DNA from: Botryotinia globosa
Lineage: Eukaryota > Ascomycota > Leotiomycetes > Helotiales > Sclerotiniaceae
DNA length: 64,000 nucleotides
Direction: 5' to 3'
NCBI GenBank assembly: GCA_014898425.1
Contig: RCSZ01000003.1
Coordinates: 1,364,001 to 1,428,000 of the forward strand
Part shown: piece by piece, positions 34,089 through 45,661 of the stretch
Layout: the number at the start of each line of letters is the position of its first letter
How positions within the stretch are numbered: the stretch's first letter is position 1
Program-made: the position numbers and the translations under genes
Notes under the pieces: generated by a model
Database searches by the model: none
Told to the model about the DNA's origin: nothing
The model's input: the letters and a program-made list of their open reading frames with translations, nothing else

Positions 34089-34595
34089 CTAGACAGAAGG
34101 AATATCCAGTATGATACGGTATACATTATGGCAAAGAATTTTTGACATGAATTAGAGATGAATGGTTAAGACCAAGTTTAGGGACATGCTTTGAGCTATA
34201 GCACATCAGTTTTTTTTAGCCACAAGATTCATTGTAAGGAAATAGCTACAAGTAGCTTGCATGATTCTCGGTCATCGAGTCGCTAGTGAAGGAGTATAGC
34301 AAATAATCACTTAATCTGTCGATGCCAAGGGTCAAAGGAGCTTGAAAGATTGAAATTAGACGGTCCAACAATTCTAAGAATGTTTTGTTGCAAGTCATGT
34401 TACTTGCTCTATACCACAAGAAACGTGTCACTTATACAATAAGAAATTGAGACACTCCCTATTTTTCAGGGCCTCGAATAATACTAGAAATGCAAAAGAT
34501 TCGCTACCCATATTAGAGTAGGAAAGATCCCCCTAAACCAAACGCTGCATTATGAATCCGCTCCTCGATCCCTAACGAAAGTATACCCCAAGCCT
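34089..34595. other. Convergent 3' intergenic region
   Basis: 507 bp between the 3' ends of the plus-strand Irc20-like gene and the minus-strand serine dehydratase gene. It must hold both polyadenylation regions. A T8 run lies at 34210. No gene or repeat seen. Confidence 0.6.
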
Positions 34596-35916
34596 TCACA
34601 CACCAAATCTCTCTCTATATTCCGCCAAAGTCTTCAGTGAAATATTACTTCCTCCACAAACCACAATCACCACATTCTTTCCCTCCATGGTCTCTCCATC
34701 TTCCTCCAATATCTTTTTCAGCACGCCATTGATAGCCACTGCTACACTGACACCGCACGCACTCTCAACCAACTGCGTGAAAATTAGCAAAGGGAACTCA
34801 GAAATCCATGGGTCAATAAAACTCACAATTCTTTCCTCATCCGCCATCCACACCATACCACTCACGCTCTCCGCATCCCCCAAAACTACACTCCTCACAT
34901 TCTTTCTATACTTTAGTCCCCACTCCAGAGACTTCGCCGCTACTTGCGTCGCACCCAGCGACGTAGCAATACTATCGATACCGTCTAATCTGACCAATTC
35001 TTCCCTCTTCATCGCCGCGTGGAAACTCGCCGTTCCCGTCGTCTCTACACCTATAACCTTCGTTTCACTGTGCGCTCCCAATCTTCCACTATCCTCCAAT
35101 CCTTTCATGATGCCATTAAATAATCCTCCTCCCCCAATGCTACAAATCACCGCATCTATACTGTGGATGCCTAGTCCCCGAACCTCCTCTTCAATCTCAG
35201 TAATCACAGTACTGTGTCCATCCCAGATATCGGGGTGGTCAAATGGTGGTACGTATACACCATTAGCATCGTTGGCGAGCAGTTCTTCGCGTAGATATCT
35301 ATCGGCTTCGCTCCAGTGGTTTCCGGTCTGGATAACTTCGGCTTTGAGTAGTTTTATCTTGGAGATCATGTGTGAGGATGTGGTTATGGGGACGACGATG
35401 GTACAGGGACGGTTCAGAGAGAATGCTGCGTGGGCGCAGGCGAGGCCGGCGTTGCCGCCTGAGGAACAGTAGAAGTGGACGGGGGTGTGGGGGTTGGGGG
35501 GCAGGGAACGCATGAGAAGATTCCCTATGCCGCGGGATTTGAAGGAGCCAGATGGTTCTGGACTGTGTTAGTTATTTGGATGGGAGAGATCGAGATGTGA
35601 TGGGATAGAACAGAGAAGGTGGGATGTGAAAGGAGAAACAAGAAGATCGGAACATGTCGCAAAGACGAAAGATGAGCTGCGCAACATTCGACAATGGAAA
35701 CAAAATGTATGTATACATACGTAAATTCTCAAGTTTAAGCCACACATTACTATCTCCGTATCAGTTTATGCTTCCAACAAAAGCCGAAAACATTCTAGAA
35801 ACTCACCATCCAGCATGTCTTGACAAAGCAGCCGATCTAACCAATGGAGTTTTAATCCAAGGTTTCGATATATGTCCCTCTCCCATTCCATTTGTGATTG
35901 GAGTTGTTGAACCCAT
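34596..35916 (-). CDS. CHA1: L-serine (L-threonine) dehydratase, catabolic, PLP-dependent
   Basis: Three exons, 35916-35807, 35749-35721 and 35557-34596, with introns of 57 and 163 bp, give 366 residues (yeast Cha1: 360). Exon 2 is only 29 nt and encodes NVWLKLENL; correct joining restores the family core LENLQPSGSFKSRG. K53 in SGSFKSRG is the lysine that binds pyridoxal phosphate. The phosphate-binding Gly loop is SSGGNAG (78-84), and a second glycine motif is CSIGGGGL. Family enzymes deaminate L-serine and L-threonine to pyruvate or 2-oxobutyrate plus ammonia. The acceptor GTCCAG at 35563-35558 was preferred over ACACAG five bases earlier because only it gives LQPSG. An array of six 14-bp motifs lies 550-735 bp upstream. 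The antisense frame over this gene is a composition artefact. Confidence 0.9.
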
Positions 35917-37186
35917 TTTATATGGTATGATATTTTTTTCTGTATTCGAATTGTATCTGGAATCTCTTTGTGAACGAATATGTTGGTAGAAGAACTATCT
36001 CAACACATCAAATCTCAAATATTCTAACCAAATGTTTGTTTGAAGGGAGTGTGCATCACCAACCTTAAGTACTCGCATCATAAAATCATATCCATGCTAG
36101 CTCATTCCTCTCGCAACCAACGCAAACCAATCCATTTCCACACAAACCTACTCAACCCATCCATCTGGAAGCATCCGCAGAAGCACGGAGATCGCAAGAG
36201 ATGGAACATATTTCCCATGTAGGAAGTTTCGTATCAATATCGGCAACTTTCGCTTCCAGCACCAACAGACATGTAGAGCCAAAGGCGTGCGTGTGTGCAT
36301 GGATGCATGATAAGCCCAGCACTTGATGACACCCTCCCTCCTCCTTACTGAAACAACCCAGGATCTCTATGGCTCCTTACGCATGCCTTCGATTCGGCAC
36401 TGCAGACGATCCAGCCGACGAAAGGGGAATCCGACGATAAGCGGGGATGCGCTATCTCGCTAAAACAAGTTATAGGGTAATGGCCTTTGCTCAGAAAGAT
36501 ACACGTGGATACTTATAGGGTAATCCAAGAGAAGCTATAGGGTAATCATGATATGCGCACGAAGTTATAGGGTAATTGGAATGATAGGGAAGCTCGGGAC
36601 GGCATGCGATTTAAAGTTATAGGGTAATGTGGAGATACTTATAGGGTAATGGTTTTATGCAGAGCGCAGGTGTCGCAAATGCGGGGTGAGCTATTTTCGA
36701 GCTATTGTCCCTTTTGGTTTGGTGATCTGATATTTTATATGAATGATGTATGTGACGAGCGAGGGGTGTTGACATGTTTGGGTGATTTGGAGTGAGATTT
36801 TCTAGGTAGTGGAACCGACTATCCATGGGTTTGGAAATTTGAGTTTATCTTCTTGTCGCCTGTGTTGATGTTAGGGACGAGTCAGGAATGTGAAAAGGAA
36901 CACGATGATTTTGTTTGGAGGCGTCACAGAAATGTCACTATTAGCATGTGGCACGGTGAATGAATCGCTTACGTCGTGTGATGGAATTTCGAAATGATCA
37001 CCAGAAGTTGATGTGTTCACCACGAGACAATTGTACGTTCATGCAAGCTTCATTCAACAAAGGGGAGCAACTTGGTATATGCTCATCCCAAACAACAACG
37101 CAAGCGCAAACGAAGCAGACATACGCTCACGCTCTTCGCCCCAACGCCGTTCCATAACCAATCATTTGTCTCCTCCCATACTCAGT
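35917..37186. other. Upstream region of the serine dehydratase gene
   Basis: 1.27 kb between the serine dehydratase ATG and the stop codon of RAM2, both genes on the minus strand, so it contains the dehydratase promoter and the RAM2 3' flank. The main structure is the six-copy motif array at 36468-36650. No gene seen. Confidence 0.6.
36468..36650 (+). promoter_or_regulatory. Six-copy array of a 14-bp motif (A[GC][TC]TATAGGGTAAT)
   Basis: Copies at 36468, 36511, 36533, 36563, 36615 and 36637, all in the same orientation and varying only at positions 2 and 3; TATAGGGTAAT is invariant. Spacers of 8-38 bp are unrelated to each other and more GC-rich, so this is not a simple tandem repeat. Start-to-start spacings are 43, 22, 30, 52 and 22 bp. 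The core GGGTAAT resembles Myb/Reb1-type sites (the fission yeast Reb1 site contains AAGGGTAATG) and overlaps telobox-like TAGGGT. The array lies 550-735 bp upstream of the serine dehydratase start and 540 bp from the RAM2 stop. A role as a multi-site protein-binding element is inference. Confidence 0.75.
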
Positions 37187-38231
37187 CTATCCCTTCATCT
37201 CCTTGAATGAACCCCTCCTCCAATCCCAATAATTCTTTCGAATCTTATCATACTTATCACCAAGCAATTCGAGCGCTTTGTCGGCCTTCTCCCATTCTCC
37301 CTTCTCTGCCCAGACATCCGCCAAAAAGTCCAATGCATGACTACTCCTAACATCTTCCCCCTTTCCATCTGCATCTCCAAGCTTAACAAAATCCCCCGCA
37401 AACTCCTCCAAGCTCTCGCTCTTCACACCCCCTTTTCTCAAAACCCCCCTCAAATAATTCCAAGAACTCTGATTCTGCGGTGCTTCATATGTCGCCGATT
37501 TCGCATAATCAATTTCTCTATCCACTATCTCCTTTGGAATCTTGCCATCAAACTCGTTCGCTTTCAATCCCTTGGTCGAATATTTGGGATCCGAGAAAAC
37601 TAGAAAAAATCGATATGACCAAGCGCTATTATTTCGTACATCTCTCCTTATCAGATCCTCTACACTCTTTAGTTCCGCCTCGTTAAACATATCCAATTTC
37701 AATACCAAATATTGTCTATAACTCCAAACATGATAATTTTTTGCATCTTCGTCAAACATTTGTGTTAAGAAATCTCGCTCCGAGTCTGCAAGCACATTGA
37801 GCGACGAAGGAGAGGACGAAATTGAGGGGTAAAGGTGGTCGATGAGAAGTTGGCGATGGTGCCAAATCTGATAATTTTTCTGATTTTCCAGCGCAATTTG
37901 GTTTACAAATGCGAGTTCGTCGGCGACAGAGGAAGATAGTGCAAAGAGAGTGGTGGCACGGTAAAGCCAGACTGTATAATGAGCTGCGTTAAGGGTAATG
38001 ATGTGTTCAGTAAGTTCGAGAACACGAGGTGAGTATTCTTTGCTTGCCATTACAGCACGAAGGTATCCCATTGCTAGACATATCGTGAGTCTTGTGGAGA
38101 GAATGAAGGATAGCAATCTTACCCTCTGCGTATTCATCCGTGTATGCAATTTGTGCTAAAGCGCCCTCGCCATCATCTTGTGCTATTGGTACCACATCAG
38201 CCCAGATAGGATCCTTCTCGTATATTCCCAT
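37187..38231 (-). CDS. RAM2: Protein farnesyltransferase / geranylgeranyltransferase I alpha subunit
   Basis: Exons 38231-38123 and 38073-37187 with a 49-bp GTAAGA...GTCTAG intron give 331 residues. The N-terminus YEKDPIWADVVPIAQDDGEG precedes YTDEYAEAMGYLRAVMASKE, the junction being inside this conserved stretch. PPTA repeats follow, each with a Trp and Tyr/Arg core: NAAHYTVWLYR, NYQIWHHRQLLIDH, NYHVWSYRQYLVLK, NSAWSYRFFLV and NQSSWNYLRGVL. The alpha subunit pairs with Ram1 or Cdc43 beta subunits in the cytosol to attach farnesyl or geranylgeranyl to C-terminal CaaX cysteines of Ras and Rho proteins. The frame is open for 67 codons upstream of the ATG but contains no ATG, so 38231 is the start. 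It lies 670 bp downstream of mevalonate kinase on the same strand. Confidence 0.92.
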
Positions 38232-38901
38232 TCTGCCACTTTGGTATCGCGGATCGATTGCCAATACCCTCGGTCGTATGTCGTTAGTCTGTCGTGGTCT
38301 TACGGCTATCCGAATGAAATATCTCTCTTCCGCAAGCACTTGGGCTAATGTCTTCCTACTTTGGAAGCCCGCTTGCGCAAACTTCGCAATACTTAGTTTT
38401 GCAAAGCCGTTGACCAAATTAAATTGAAACACTTGCGTATATCAGTATACGAGTATCCTACGAGTCTTCGCGAGCTCTGCTTTCGTGAGGGTCACGGTGA
38501 AAGGTGTGAACTGGGGGGTCAAATTAAGAGAGGCCTGAAAAGGTCAATGTGAGTTAGATACCTGTGCAGACACGGAACCTAAGAACTTGAAATGCTAGAG
38601 GCTAGAATTGGGTCAAGTAATACTTGATCTCACACTGTGCTCTTTGTTACGAGGTCGAAAACGAAGACTTAATTGCCCATCTGAAAGGCTTCCAAAAGAC
38701 GAGCTCGGCTAGCGTCAGCCTTGTGCGGGAAAGCTGTGAGGCTGAAGAAAGAAATGTTGAACAATGTGAGGAACAATGTTTTGATTCTTGTGATCATTAT
38801 ATGTGTTTTCTCTTCATTATTGTCTACCGGTCCGTCGCATTATAGAATAACATGTCAACATAATTTACAGCGAAGAAAGTAATTGTGCTGTTGCCGGCAT
38901 T
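38232..38901. other. Intergenic between RAM2 and ERG12
   Basis: 670 bp holding the RAM2 promoter and leader and the ERG12 3' flank. A plus-strand frame at 38624-38845 has no ATG at its start and no domain, so it is not called. Confidence 0.6.
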
Positions 38902-40599
38902 CTAATCTTCAACCCTCCAAAACTTCCATGCTTCCCTATCACCACTTTGTCCATGAACTCCAACCAATTCCTCAACTCCTTCTATACCTTCAGCGTTGAG
39001 AAATTTCTCTTGGTCGATTTCATCCCCCCCAAAATCATCATCTTCTCCATTCTTGATCACTGCAGGCCACAAAACACCCACTCCATCACAACCTAATGTA
39101 GTCTCAAATTTTTTGTAACCTTCAGTCTTCAATGTTTCCTCCAAGCGTGCCATTCTCTCATGTGTAGTATCCGGTTTTAGCAGTGTAATAGAGCACCCTC
39201 CCCCTCCAGCACCGGTAAGCTTAGTCCAGCCAATTCCTTCATGGTCGACAAGTTCCCGGATGCGTTCCAGGCGAGGGTGAGATACTCCCAAAGAAACTAG
39301 AAGTCCATGGTTGACTGTCATCAATTTTCCCAGGTTCTCAACGCACTCAAGATTCTCGCTATCATATTCTGGGTCTGAAATCATAGCCGCAGCTGATTGA
39401 CCGACCATATCAATAGCATTCAATATCGAATCTACAATGGCTGGGTGCTTCAGCTTCAACAAACCCACTTTTGCAACCTCATAAGCTGTAGATTTTGCTT
39501 GCTGTGTGTCTACAAGCAGTAGAGGGAGTTCTGGGAAATTCCTCAATGGCTTCACCGTAGGTCCATCGGGAAATTTTTGATAGATGACAGCCTTTCCTTG
39601 CGTTGAAACTGTATTATCGACCCCAGACGGATTTCCATGTATGCACATTTCTCCCACAAATGCCCAACGGTTGATTCTCTCAAGTTGTAAGCTTGCCTCA
39701 TTGGATGGTTGATCCGGATGTGGTCCAGATAATGTGCGAATCTGCAACAAAAGTGCGGACGAAAGACAGACAGATATCGAGGCACTACTACCAAGACCTG
39801 CACCAATTGGAATTGTTGAGCGAAGTGTATATAAGCAGCCCGGAAATGATTGTGAACCGAGTGATAAGAATATGTATAAAAATGACGAGGCAGAGCTCTG
39901 GTGTATCTTTCGTATAGCGGGTGTTTCCTCAGGAGAAATGTTCTCAAGATGCGGCTTCATCGCTGCAACCAATTCTGGATCTAAAGATGTGACCTCATCA
40001 TAATAGTGCTTCTTCTTCGACGGATGCGAAAAGGTGTCCCACGGCAGGTCATCGATATTCCATGTATGTGAGAGATTAATGTCGGGAAAACGGAGGGAAA
40101 TTGTGCGCTTCGATTTTGAGAGGGATGTAACTAGGAGATATGATCGAAGTGAAATGGCAGCGGCAATCGCAGGCTATCTCTAATGTTAGTTTTCAAATCG
40201 CATAGCTAGAGCAATGGCACCCACCTTTCCATGCACGACGGCGTGCTCTCCGAACACAATAACCTTTCCTGGAGCCGATACCATAAACGGTGGCATCATA
40301 GGAGAAGACTGTTTCCTAGTCAAAGGAGTCTTCCTTTTTGCAGTACTCGAGCCATTGCTCAAACCATTGATAGTCGCTTTCTCCATATTCTCGCTAATTG
40401 TAGCAACTCGATCGTTCTCGGTGTAGGTGCTGTCGCGCGCAGGTATATGAAAAGTGGGTGAGGTCGAGGGACTTTGAGTGCTTTCAGAACTCGAGGGTGT
40501 AATTATAAGAAGTGATTTTGTAGTTGTACTCGAGCTTGATCGCGAATGTTGCTTTGTTTTGACGGGTTCACCGGGGGATGTCTTTGTAGTGCCTGTCAT
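38902..40599 (-). CDS. ERG12: Mevalonate kinase
   Basis: Exons 40599-40225 and 40173-38902 with a 51-bp GTGGGT...GATAG intron give 548 residues. Residues 1-100 are a Ser/Thr/Pro-rich extension absent from the 443-residue yeast enzyme but usual in filamentous fungi. The catalytic part begins PPFMVSAPGKVIVFGEHAVV and continues after the splice as PAIAAAISLRSYLLV. The GHMP kinase ATP loop PIGAGLGSSAS lies near 244, CIHGNPSGVDNTVST follows, and the third GHMP motif KLTGAGGGGCSITLL is near 441. The enzyme phosphorylates mevalonate to 5-phosphomevalonate in the sterol/isoprenoid pathway (cytosol or peroxisome). The C-terminal 60 residues are acidic. The start is the first ATG in the frame; an internal Met-Met at about 100 could give a yeast-length protein. 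RAM2, a user of the pathway's farnesyl product, is next downstream. Confidence 0.93.
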
Positions 40600-42514
40600 T
40601 GCATGAAAATCAGGTCCCACACACACACAATCAGGTCCCGGAGGAAATATGTGTTGAATAGGTAATGATGTTTTATTTGAATTGATGCAAGATCAAGATC
40701 AAGATCAAGATCAAGATGCAGATACAGATGCAATGCGGCGCGACAATGATTCACTGGTACAACAATAACAAGAGAAGAGACAAATCAATTGTAAGACTTA
40801 CCTACATATAATAGAATACTATAATAGTACAGCAAGGTACGAAGGAGGAGGAGAAGATGAAGATCCAAGTTGGGGGCCAGTCAGCGAAAGCTCCATCATT
40901 GAACGGGACCTACTTCTGGATCGATTGAAATCTACCTAAGGCCAAGGTTACTCTTCTACCCATGAGCCAGGCCAGGGAGGTAATTTATTGTTCTAGAAAA
41001 GAGAGAAACTGATCTGGGGAGGGAGGAGAGGAGAGGAGAGGAGAGAAGACACGGAATTCAAGCATCGAGAAACTGTACTCCGTACTAGGTATCGATAGAT
41101 TACCAGTATTACTAAAACGTTGTCAACCAATAGGATTCAATAGAATCCAAACTTCGATCATTATAAGATGATTTCCCCTGAAAAGCTGGAATTGGTGGCT
41201 GTGCATATCAATTTAAGTCATTTGCTCCCTTGACCTTAGGTATCCCATAGTATTTGAGCAATTACTCATCAATATCTGTCTACATGGGTATCTACTGGTA
41301 TCTCTCTATCGACCTATCTATTTGCCGTATCTACCAACCTGTTGTACGCGAAATATACAACTATGTCTCCTAATTTTATTCCAATATCTTTTCAAGAACC
41401 TCCTTTAAACATCTAGTAAAGGACCGTATTGCTCAGCTACTATATATTCCAGAGCGAAGCGAAGAAGCCTCCACGGCAGTGGCCCACGGAGGGCCAGCGG
41501 AGCGTTTTCATCTAGCGAGATGTCTAACATCTACATTTGTGTATATGATATGTTCATTTGTTTTTCTACAAATTGGTCAATATTTCATTATTACTCGTAG
41601 ATGGTCGATTATGGTGTACACTTAAATTGCTACATGAGATCAAGATGATCATTGCAGAGCTCTCTAGCACATGTTCAAAAGTAATCTTACATATATTCAC
41701 TATGCTGTCTCGTCTATATCGGTAACCACAATCTGAATTTCCCCTTTATGCTTCTCGTCCATCAACAAAAGCGTATTTATATACGGGAATCTACATCCGG
41801 AATAAGTTTGGGACAAGTCCTTACCTGAATGGTAGTGCCATGCCACTTCGTTGATTAGATGAAATGGAAATGTGATGGTTTCATCGCGCCTTCCTCATAA
41901 AACGATACAATATCAAGTAACTACCGTCCCTACCTATTTTACTAGTAAGCCATGGTTCTTTCTTTTTCAGTCCAATTATTTGCAGAATTACCAGAAATAT
42001 TTGCAACCATCTTTTTCGTTTTCTTCCTTGGCCTATTTCTAAATAAACACACTCAATGGGCTGGTCCAATTTCGCTTTCACTATTATTCCATGCGTCTTG
42101 AGTTCATCTTCTACAAAGTCTTTCCATTTCCTGAAGTCGGCAGAATCATCCTCCTTTCATCCTTTCCAGACCTGAGGTGATAGATAGATTCTACTCCAGC
42201 TTTTAACAAAGCCAGTCTATGGCTACCATTGCTATTGATTTACTCCTTTTGACATTGTCGGCAGTTTCAGGCAGTCCACCAGTCGTTTCGACCTGTCTAT
42301 TTTTGAGACCTTCTTATTACTGGCATTCGAACTTTGAGAGCGATTCACTTCTCAAAGTTCAATCCTGTGACTTTTTTAACATTAGTCATCGAAATCATTC
42401 ACTCAAAAAGGTACCCCAGTGTCTTCTTTGAATAATCGTCCAGTTAAATTCTATACCTCCGCTACAATTGGGCAACTTAACGAACCGAGCGACTATCAGA
42501 ATTCCACTGTCAGC
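40600..42514. other. ERG12 upstream region and gene-free DNA
   Basis: The ERG12 upstream region includes the GATCAA repeat at 40691-40726 and a GGAGA/GAGAGG run at 41020-41047. A short GC-rich patch at 41453-41508 (GAAGCGAAGAAGCC and an imperfect TGGCCCACGGAGGGCCA palindrome) stands out in AT-rich surroundings. From 42419 to 42514 the frame of the following gene is open after a CCCCAG that could be a splice acceptor, so a short 5' exon is possible. Confidence 0.4.
40691..40726. repeat. (GATCAA)4 plus degenerate GATGCA/GATACA units
   Basis: Four perfect GATCAA hexamers followed by two variant units, about 90-130 bp upstream of the ERG12 ATG, probably in its leader or promoter. A simple repeat; no function claimed. 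Confidence 0.9.
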
Positions 42515-43810
42515 ATGCCAAAACGCTCAGGTGAGGGACCTAGGGAAAAGTTCTCGAATTTACGCAAAAGGGCAACTCCCAAAGATCGTGATGAGAATGG
42601 TAAAATCATTGGTAGTATGACTTCTAAGGCATCGCGCAAACGTCGCTGTGCCCGAATCACCATGGCATCACTCCAAATTGACGATGAGAATGATGATCTG
42701 AGACAGTTCACGACCAGTTTCGACGCTAATTCTCATTCGCATAATACTTGGGGCATCCCCTCCTCGGCGATGATTGTAGCCCCCAAGCGCAAGCGTAAAT
42801 TTGGCACTTCCAAGCAACGACCAGGACTCGGCCGTAATCATGCAGCACGCAGTGCAGGTCTCTTCAACCGCTACCCAGAACTGTGCAGTCGTGAAGCTAC
42901 ATCCGAACCAGTGGAAATGAATAGTCCAACTCGCTCTCCATTCCTGCGCTATCCTTTGGAAGTCCGTGAGCGAATCTATGGGTATTTTCTTCGTTCCCCA
43001 AACTCGATCCTCGTCAATTATGATTGGGAAGCTGTCGAACGCTGTCCTGATTTTGTAGTCAAAAAGATATTGTTCATATGCAAACAGATCAGTGCAGAGG
43101 CTCTCTCATTTCTCTATAAAAACAATACCTTCCATGCACTGCTCCGAGAGAACTTGACACGACTACCTTCTTCGAGCATCCCAAGGATTACAGCCACCTA
43201 TCTAAATTTGGTAAAAAATGTTGTTCTCGAATGTCCAAAAGATAACTGGAATATGGACTGGTATTACAAGGCAGCTGAAAGTATTGAAACCTTGGTAACG
43301 GCGAAGCCAGTACTGAAAACTTTCACCATCGTGTTGACACCGCGGCAGATTGGCTTCACTTCGACAGCTTTGGGATTTGAACATGCTCCTATAACTTTTC
43401 CGGGTTTTCTATGGGAGGATGGGGAGGTAATGAATGCTATCATGAAGCTGAGCTGCAAGAAATTAAGGATTATTGTGAAGAAATGTGATGGGAGGAGACT
43501 TGCTCTAGAGGTAGATACTCATGGCGGAGTACTTGCGACAGTGAATGATCAGGAGGGCTGGTTGAAGGAAGATAAGGTATACCAGCTATCGAGAATTTCT
43601 TTGCCAAATACTGTGAGAAAAGAACTGGCTGAATTGAAAGATAAGTTTGAGCAGATTTTTCATGACGAGGAGAAAGCTATTGAGATGGGATGGTGCAGGG
43701 TGATGGATTCAGGTGAAAGATTGGTCAACCATCAGCGTGGGCTATTTGAAGGAGCAGTGGGTGACTGGCGCTCTCAACCTCGATTTGACTCCGAAGGTTC
43801 TCCTTCGTGA
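42515..43810 (+). CDS. F-box-like / 2EXR-type protein of unknown target
   Basis: The frame gives 431 residues from the first in-frame ATG at 42515. Residues 1-130 are basic, with nuclear-signal-like KRKRK and RKRRC clusters. At about 145-165 the segment SPFLRYPLEVRERIYGYFLR matches the short helical start of the large fungal F-box-like/2EXR group (LPxEVRxxIYxxLL), followed by the usual IL-ICKQISAEALSFLYKNN element in which a helix and strand precede the beta-rich domain. The rest is a C-terminal domain of unknown role. Such proteins are often thought to recruit substrates to SCF ubiquitin ligases, but most are untested. The frame is open for 32 codons before the ATG behind a possible CAG acceptor, so the true N-terminus may lie in another exon. 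Confidence 0.75.
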   Translation: MPKRSGEGPREKFSNLRKRATPKDRDENGKIIGSMTSKASRKRRCARITMASLQIDDENDDLRQFTTSFDANSHSHNTWGIPSSAMIVAPKRKRKFGTSKQRPGLGRNHAARSAGLFNRYPELCSREATSEPVEMNSPTRSPFLRYPLEVRERIYGYFLRSPNSILVNYDWEAVERCPDFVVKKILFICKQISAEALSFLYKNNTFHALLRENLTRLPSSSIPRITATYLNLVKNVVLECPKDNWNMDWYYKAAESIETLVTAKPVLKTFTIVLTPRQIGFTSTALGFEHAPITFPGFLWEDGEVMNAIMKLSCKKLRIIVKKCDGRRLALEVDTHGGVLATVNDQEGWLKEDKVYQLSRISLPNTVRKELAELKDKFEQIFHDEEKAIEMGWCRVMDSGERLVNHQRGLFEGAVGDWRSQPRFDSEGSPS

Positions 43811-44740
43811 AGAACATCCTGATCGCTTACCCTAAGTCTTTGGAGAGATCTTCCTTACTAGATGCTGCAGGATGGCAGTGCCCAATATTTCTCGAGGAAA
43901 GGTAGATCGTTCTTTTTCTTCAACATTCTCATGCGAGTCGGCGCTATCTTCTTCCCGCTTTCATTGCTCGTTCTCCTCTCTATCTTATCATATGATGTTA
44001 AACACATGCAGGAAAGTCATTGAATTTCTATTAAAAATTCAGCAACTCATCCGTGGAGAGATGGTTGATCCATCATCAACAGTTTATCATTTGCAGCTCG
44101 CCTAATTTCATATTTCTACATTTGCCGCATTAATCTTCCCAGCGGATAGTTTTTGTTGAACGATATCAGCTATCGTTTATTTCTCGAACCCATATGCATT
44201 TGTTCATTTTCACGCAAAGTATCTTAGTAAATGGAACTTACAAAGTTTTGGTAGTATCTCGGAATAGCCGAAGAACTGAAGGATTCGGGGTGGTTTCCAG
44301 GATTGTGCTTGGGGAGTGGGTTTGTATATGTTTTTCGCTTTAGTACAGAATTCACATCAATTTTCCCAGTCTAATAATGCGTGTATGCTGAACTGTAGTG
44401 CTCGATTGTTCTTCCAGGAAAGCAATATTTGATTGGTGATGGTAATATAGTCTGAGGGTGTCAATAATTCGTTTAATATGTTACAAGCATCCACGTCGTA
44501 TCAGATTGAGAATAATACTCACTGTCGCAACATCTCTCATACTAAACCACCTCGAATTTGCATATATTTCCATCTTTCAATTTGGTTGTTACGATATTAA
44601 GACAGAGTGCCCAAGCACACTGGAACAAAATCAACAGGAAAACAAAGCTGGATACTTTATAAATCACACCAAGGCCAAAACAAATAAAAATACAAGAAGT
44701 AGATTCTACAATATCATCACAGATTCTAGGCGATAAGAAC
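43811..44740. other. 3' flank of F-box-like gene, no gene seen
   Basis: About 930 bp leading into the second AT island. Short frames on both strands lack domains. The first few hundred bases are presumably the 3' UTR of the F-box-like gene. Confidence 0.5.
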
Positions 44741-45140
44741 ACGTGAATACGACTTCACTATTGAAACACATAACTAAGAACATATCACATTCTCCCCTAC
44801 TTATATACAAAATATATATATAAAATAGAACACATATATTACTTAACAATACCCCCTTCATATAAAAAGAACAAACATAAATTATAATATTATTAAACCC
44901 AATACACCCCCTTACTAAGTCAATCCAACATTCACAAAAAAATACACATATAACAATAGTTATTATCTAGCCCCCGAAGAAGAAAAGTTTACCCACCAAT
45001 TTTTTAAATGAGTAGATAATACTCTTGTAATTCAAGGGAGTCATCTAAATCACATTGTTATAAAAAAAAAGGATTAAAATACTCAATTGAAAATCTAAAA
45101 GATCTCTAGAAATCCAATCAATTCTTTCGCAATCGCAACA

Positions 45141-45170
45141 TTGCATTGCATTGCATTGCATTGCATTGCA
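45141..45170. repeat. (TTGCA)6 pentanucleotide array
   Basis: Six perfect TTGCA copies, followed by TTGCG, in the AT island. A simple repeat. Confidence 0.95.
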
Positions 45171-45661
45171 TTGCGTAGCTATCTACGTACGGTACTATAA
45201 CCACGCAGAAATATATTCATCAGCGCTTTCGTATAATCGTCTAATCTCATCTAAGCTAGCTAGCCTTCGATCTTTGATCTTTGATCTATTCTATATCTTA
45301 AATGTATCAGACGACGACTGAAAAAAGTGTAATGACAAGTTTGGCGAGATACATTGGCTATAATAAGGACATTTATATGCATATATCATGTATAGAATGA
45401 GAGAATACAAAAAAACCAAGGAAAGATTTTCTTGAAAAATCCTATTAATCTCTATTTCTATTGTATTTAAAACAGGAAATATTTTTATATTTCTTTTTAA
45501 AATTACTAAATCATTATTTATTTAAATTGAGGAGGTATTATTATTAGTATTGAAAAGAGGGGTTTAGTATATCTATATTAATTATTGATATTATTAATAA
45601 TAGATTTATTATATTGAATATAATTAATAGAAGAGATTAAATTATAGATTTTTATAATGAT

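Noticed and set aside
34687..35472. 261-codon plus-strand frame antisense to the serine dehydratase gene
   Set aside because: The minus strand shows clear family motifs and spliced exons; the antisense frame is a Ser/Pro/Thr-rich by-product of codon bias with no domain.
38232..38432. 67-codon N-terminal extension of RAM2
   Set aside because: Open frame but without ATG; family alignment supports the start at 38231.
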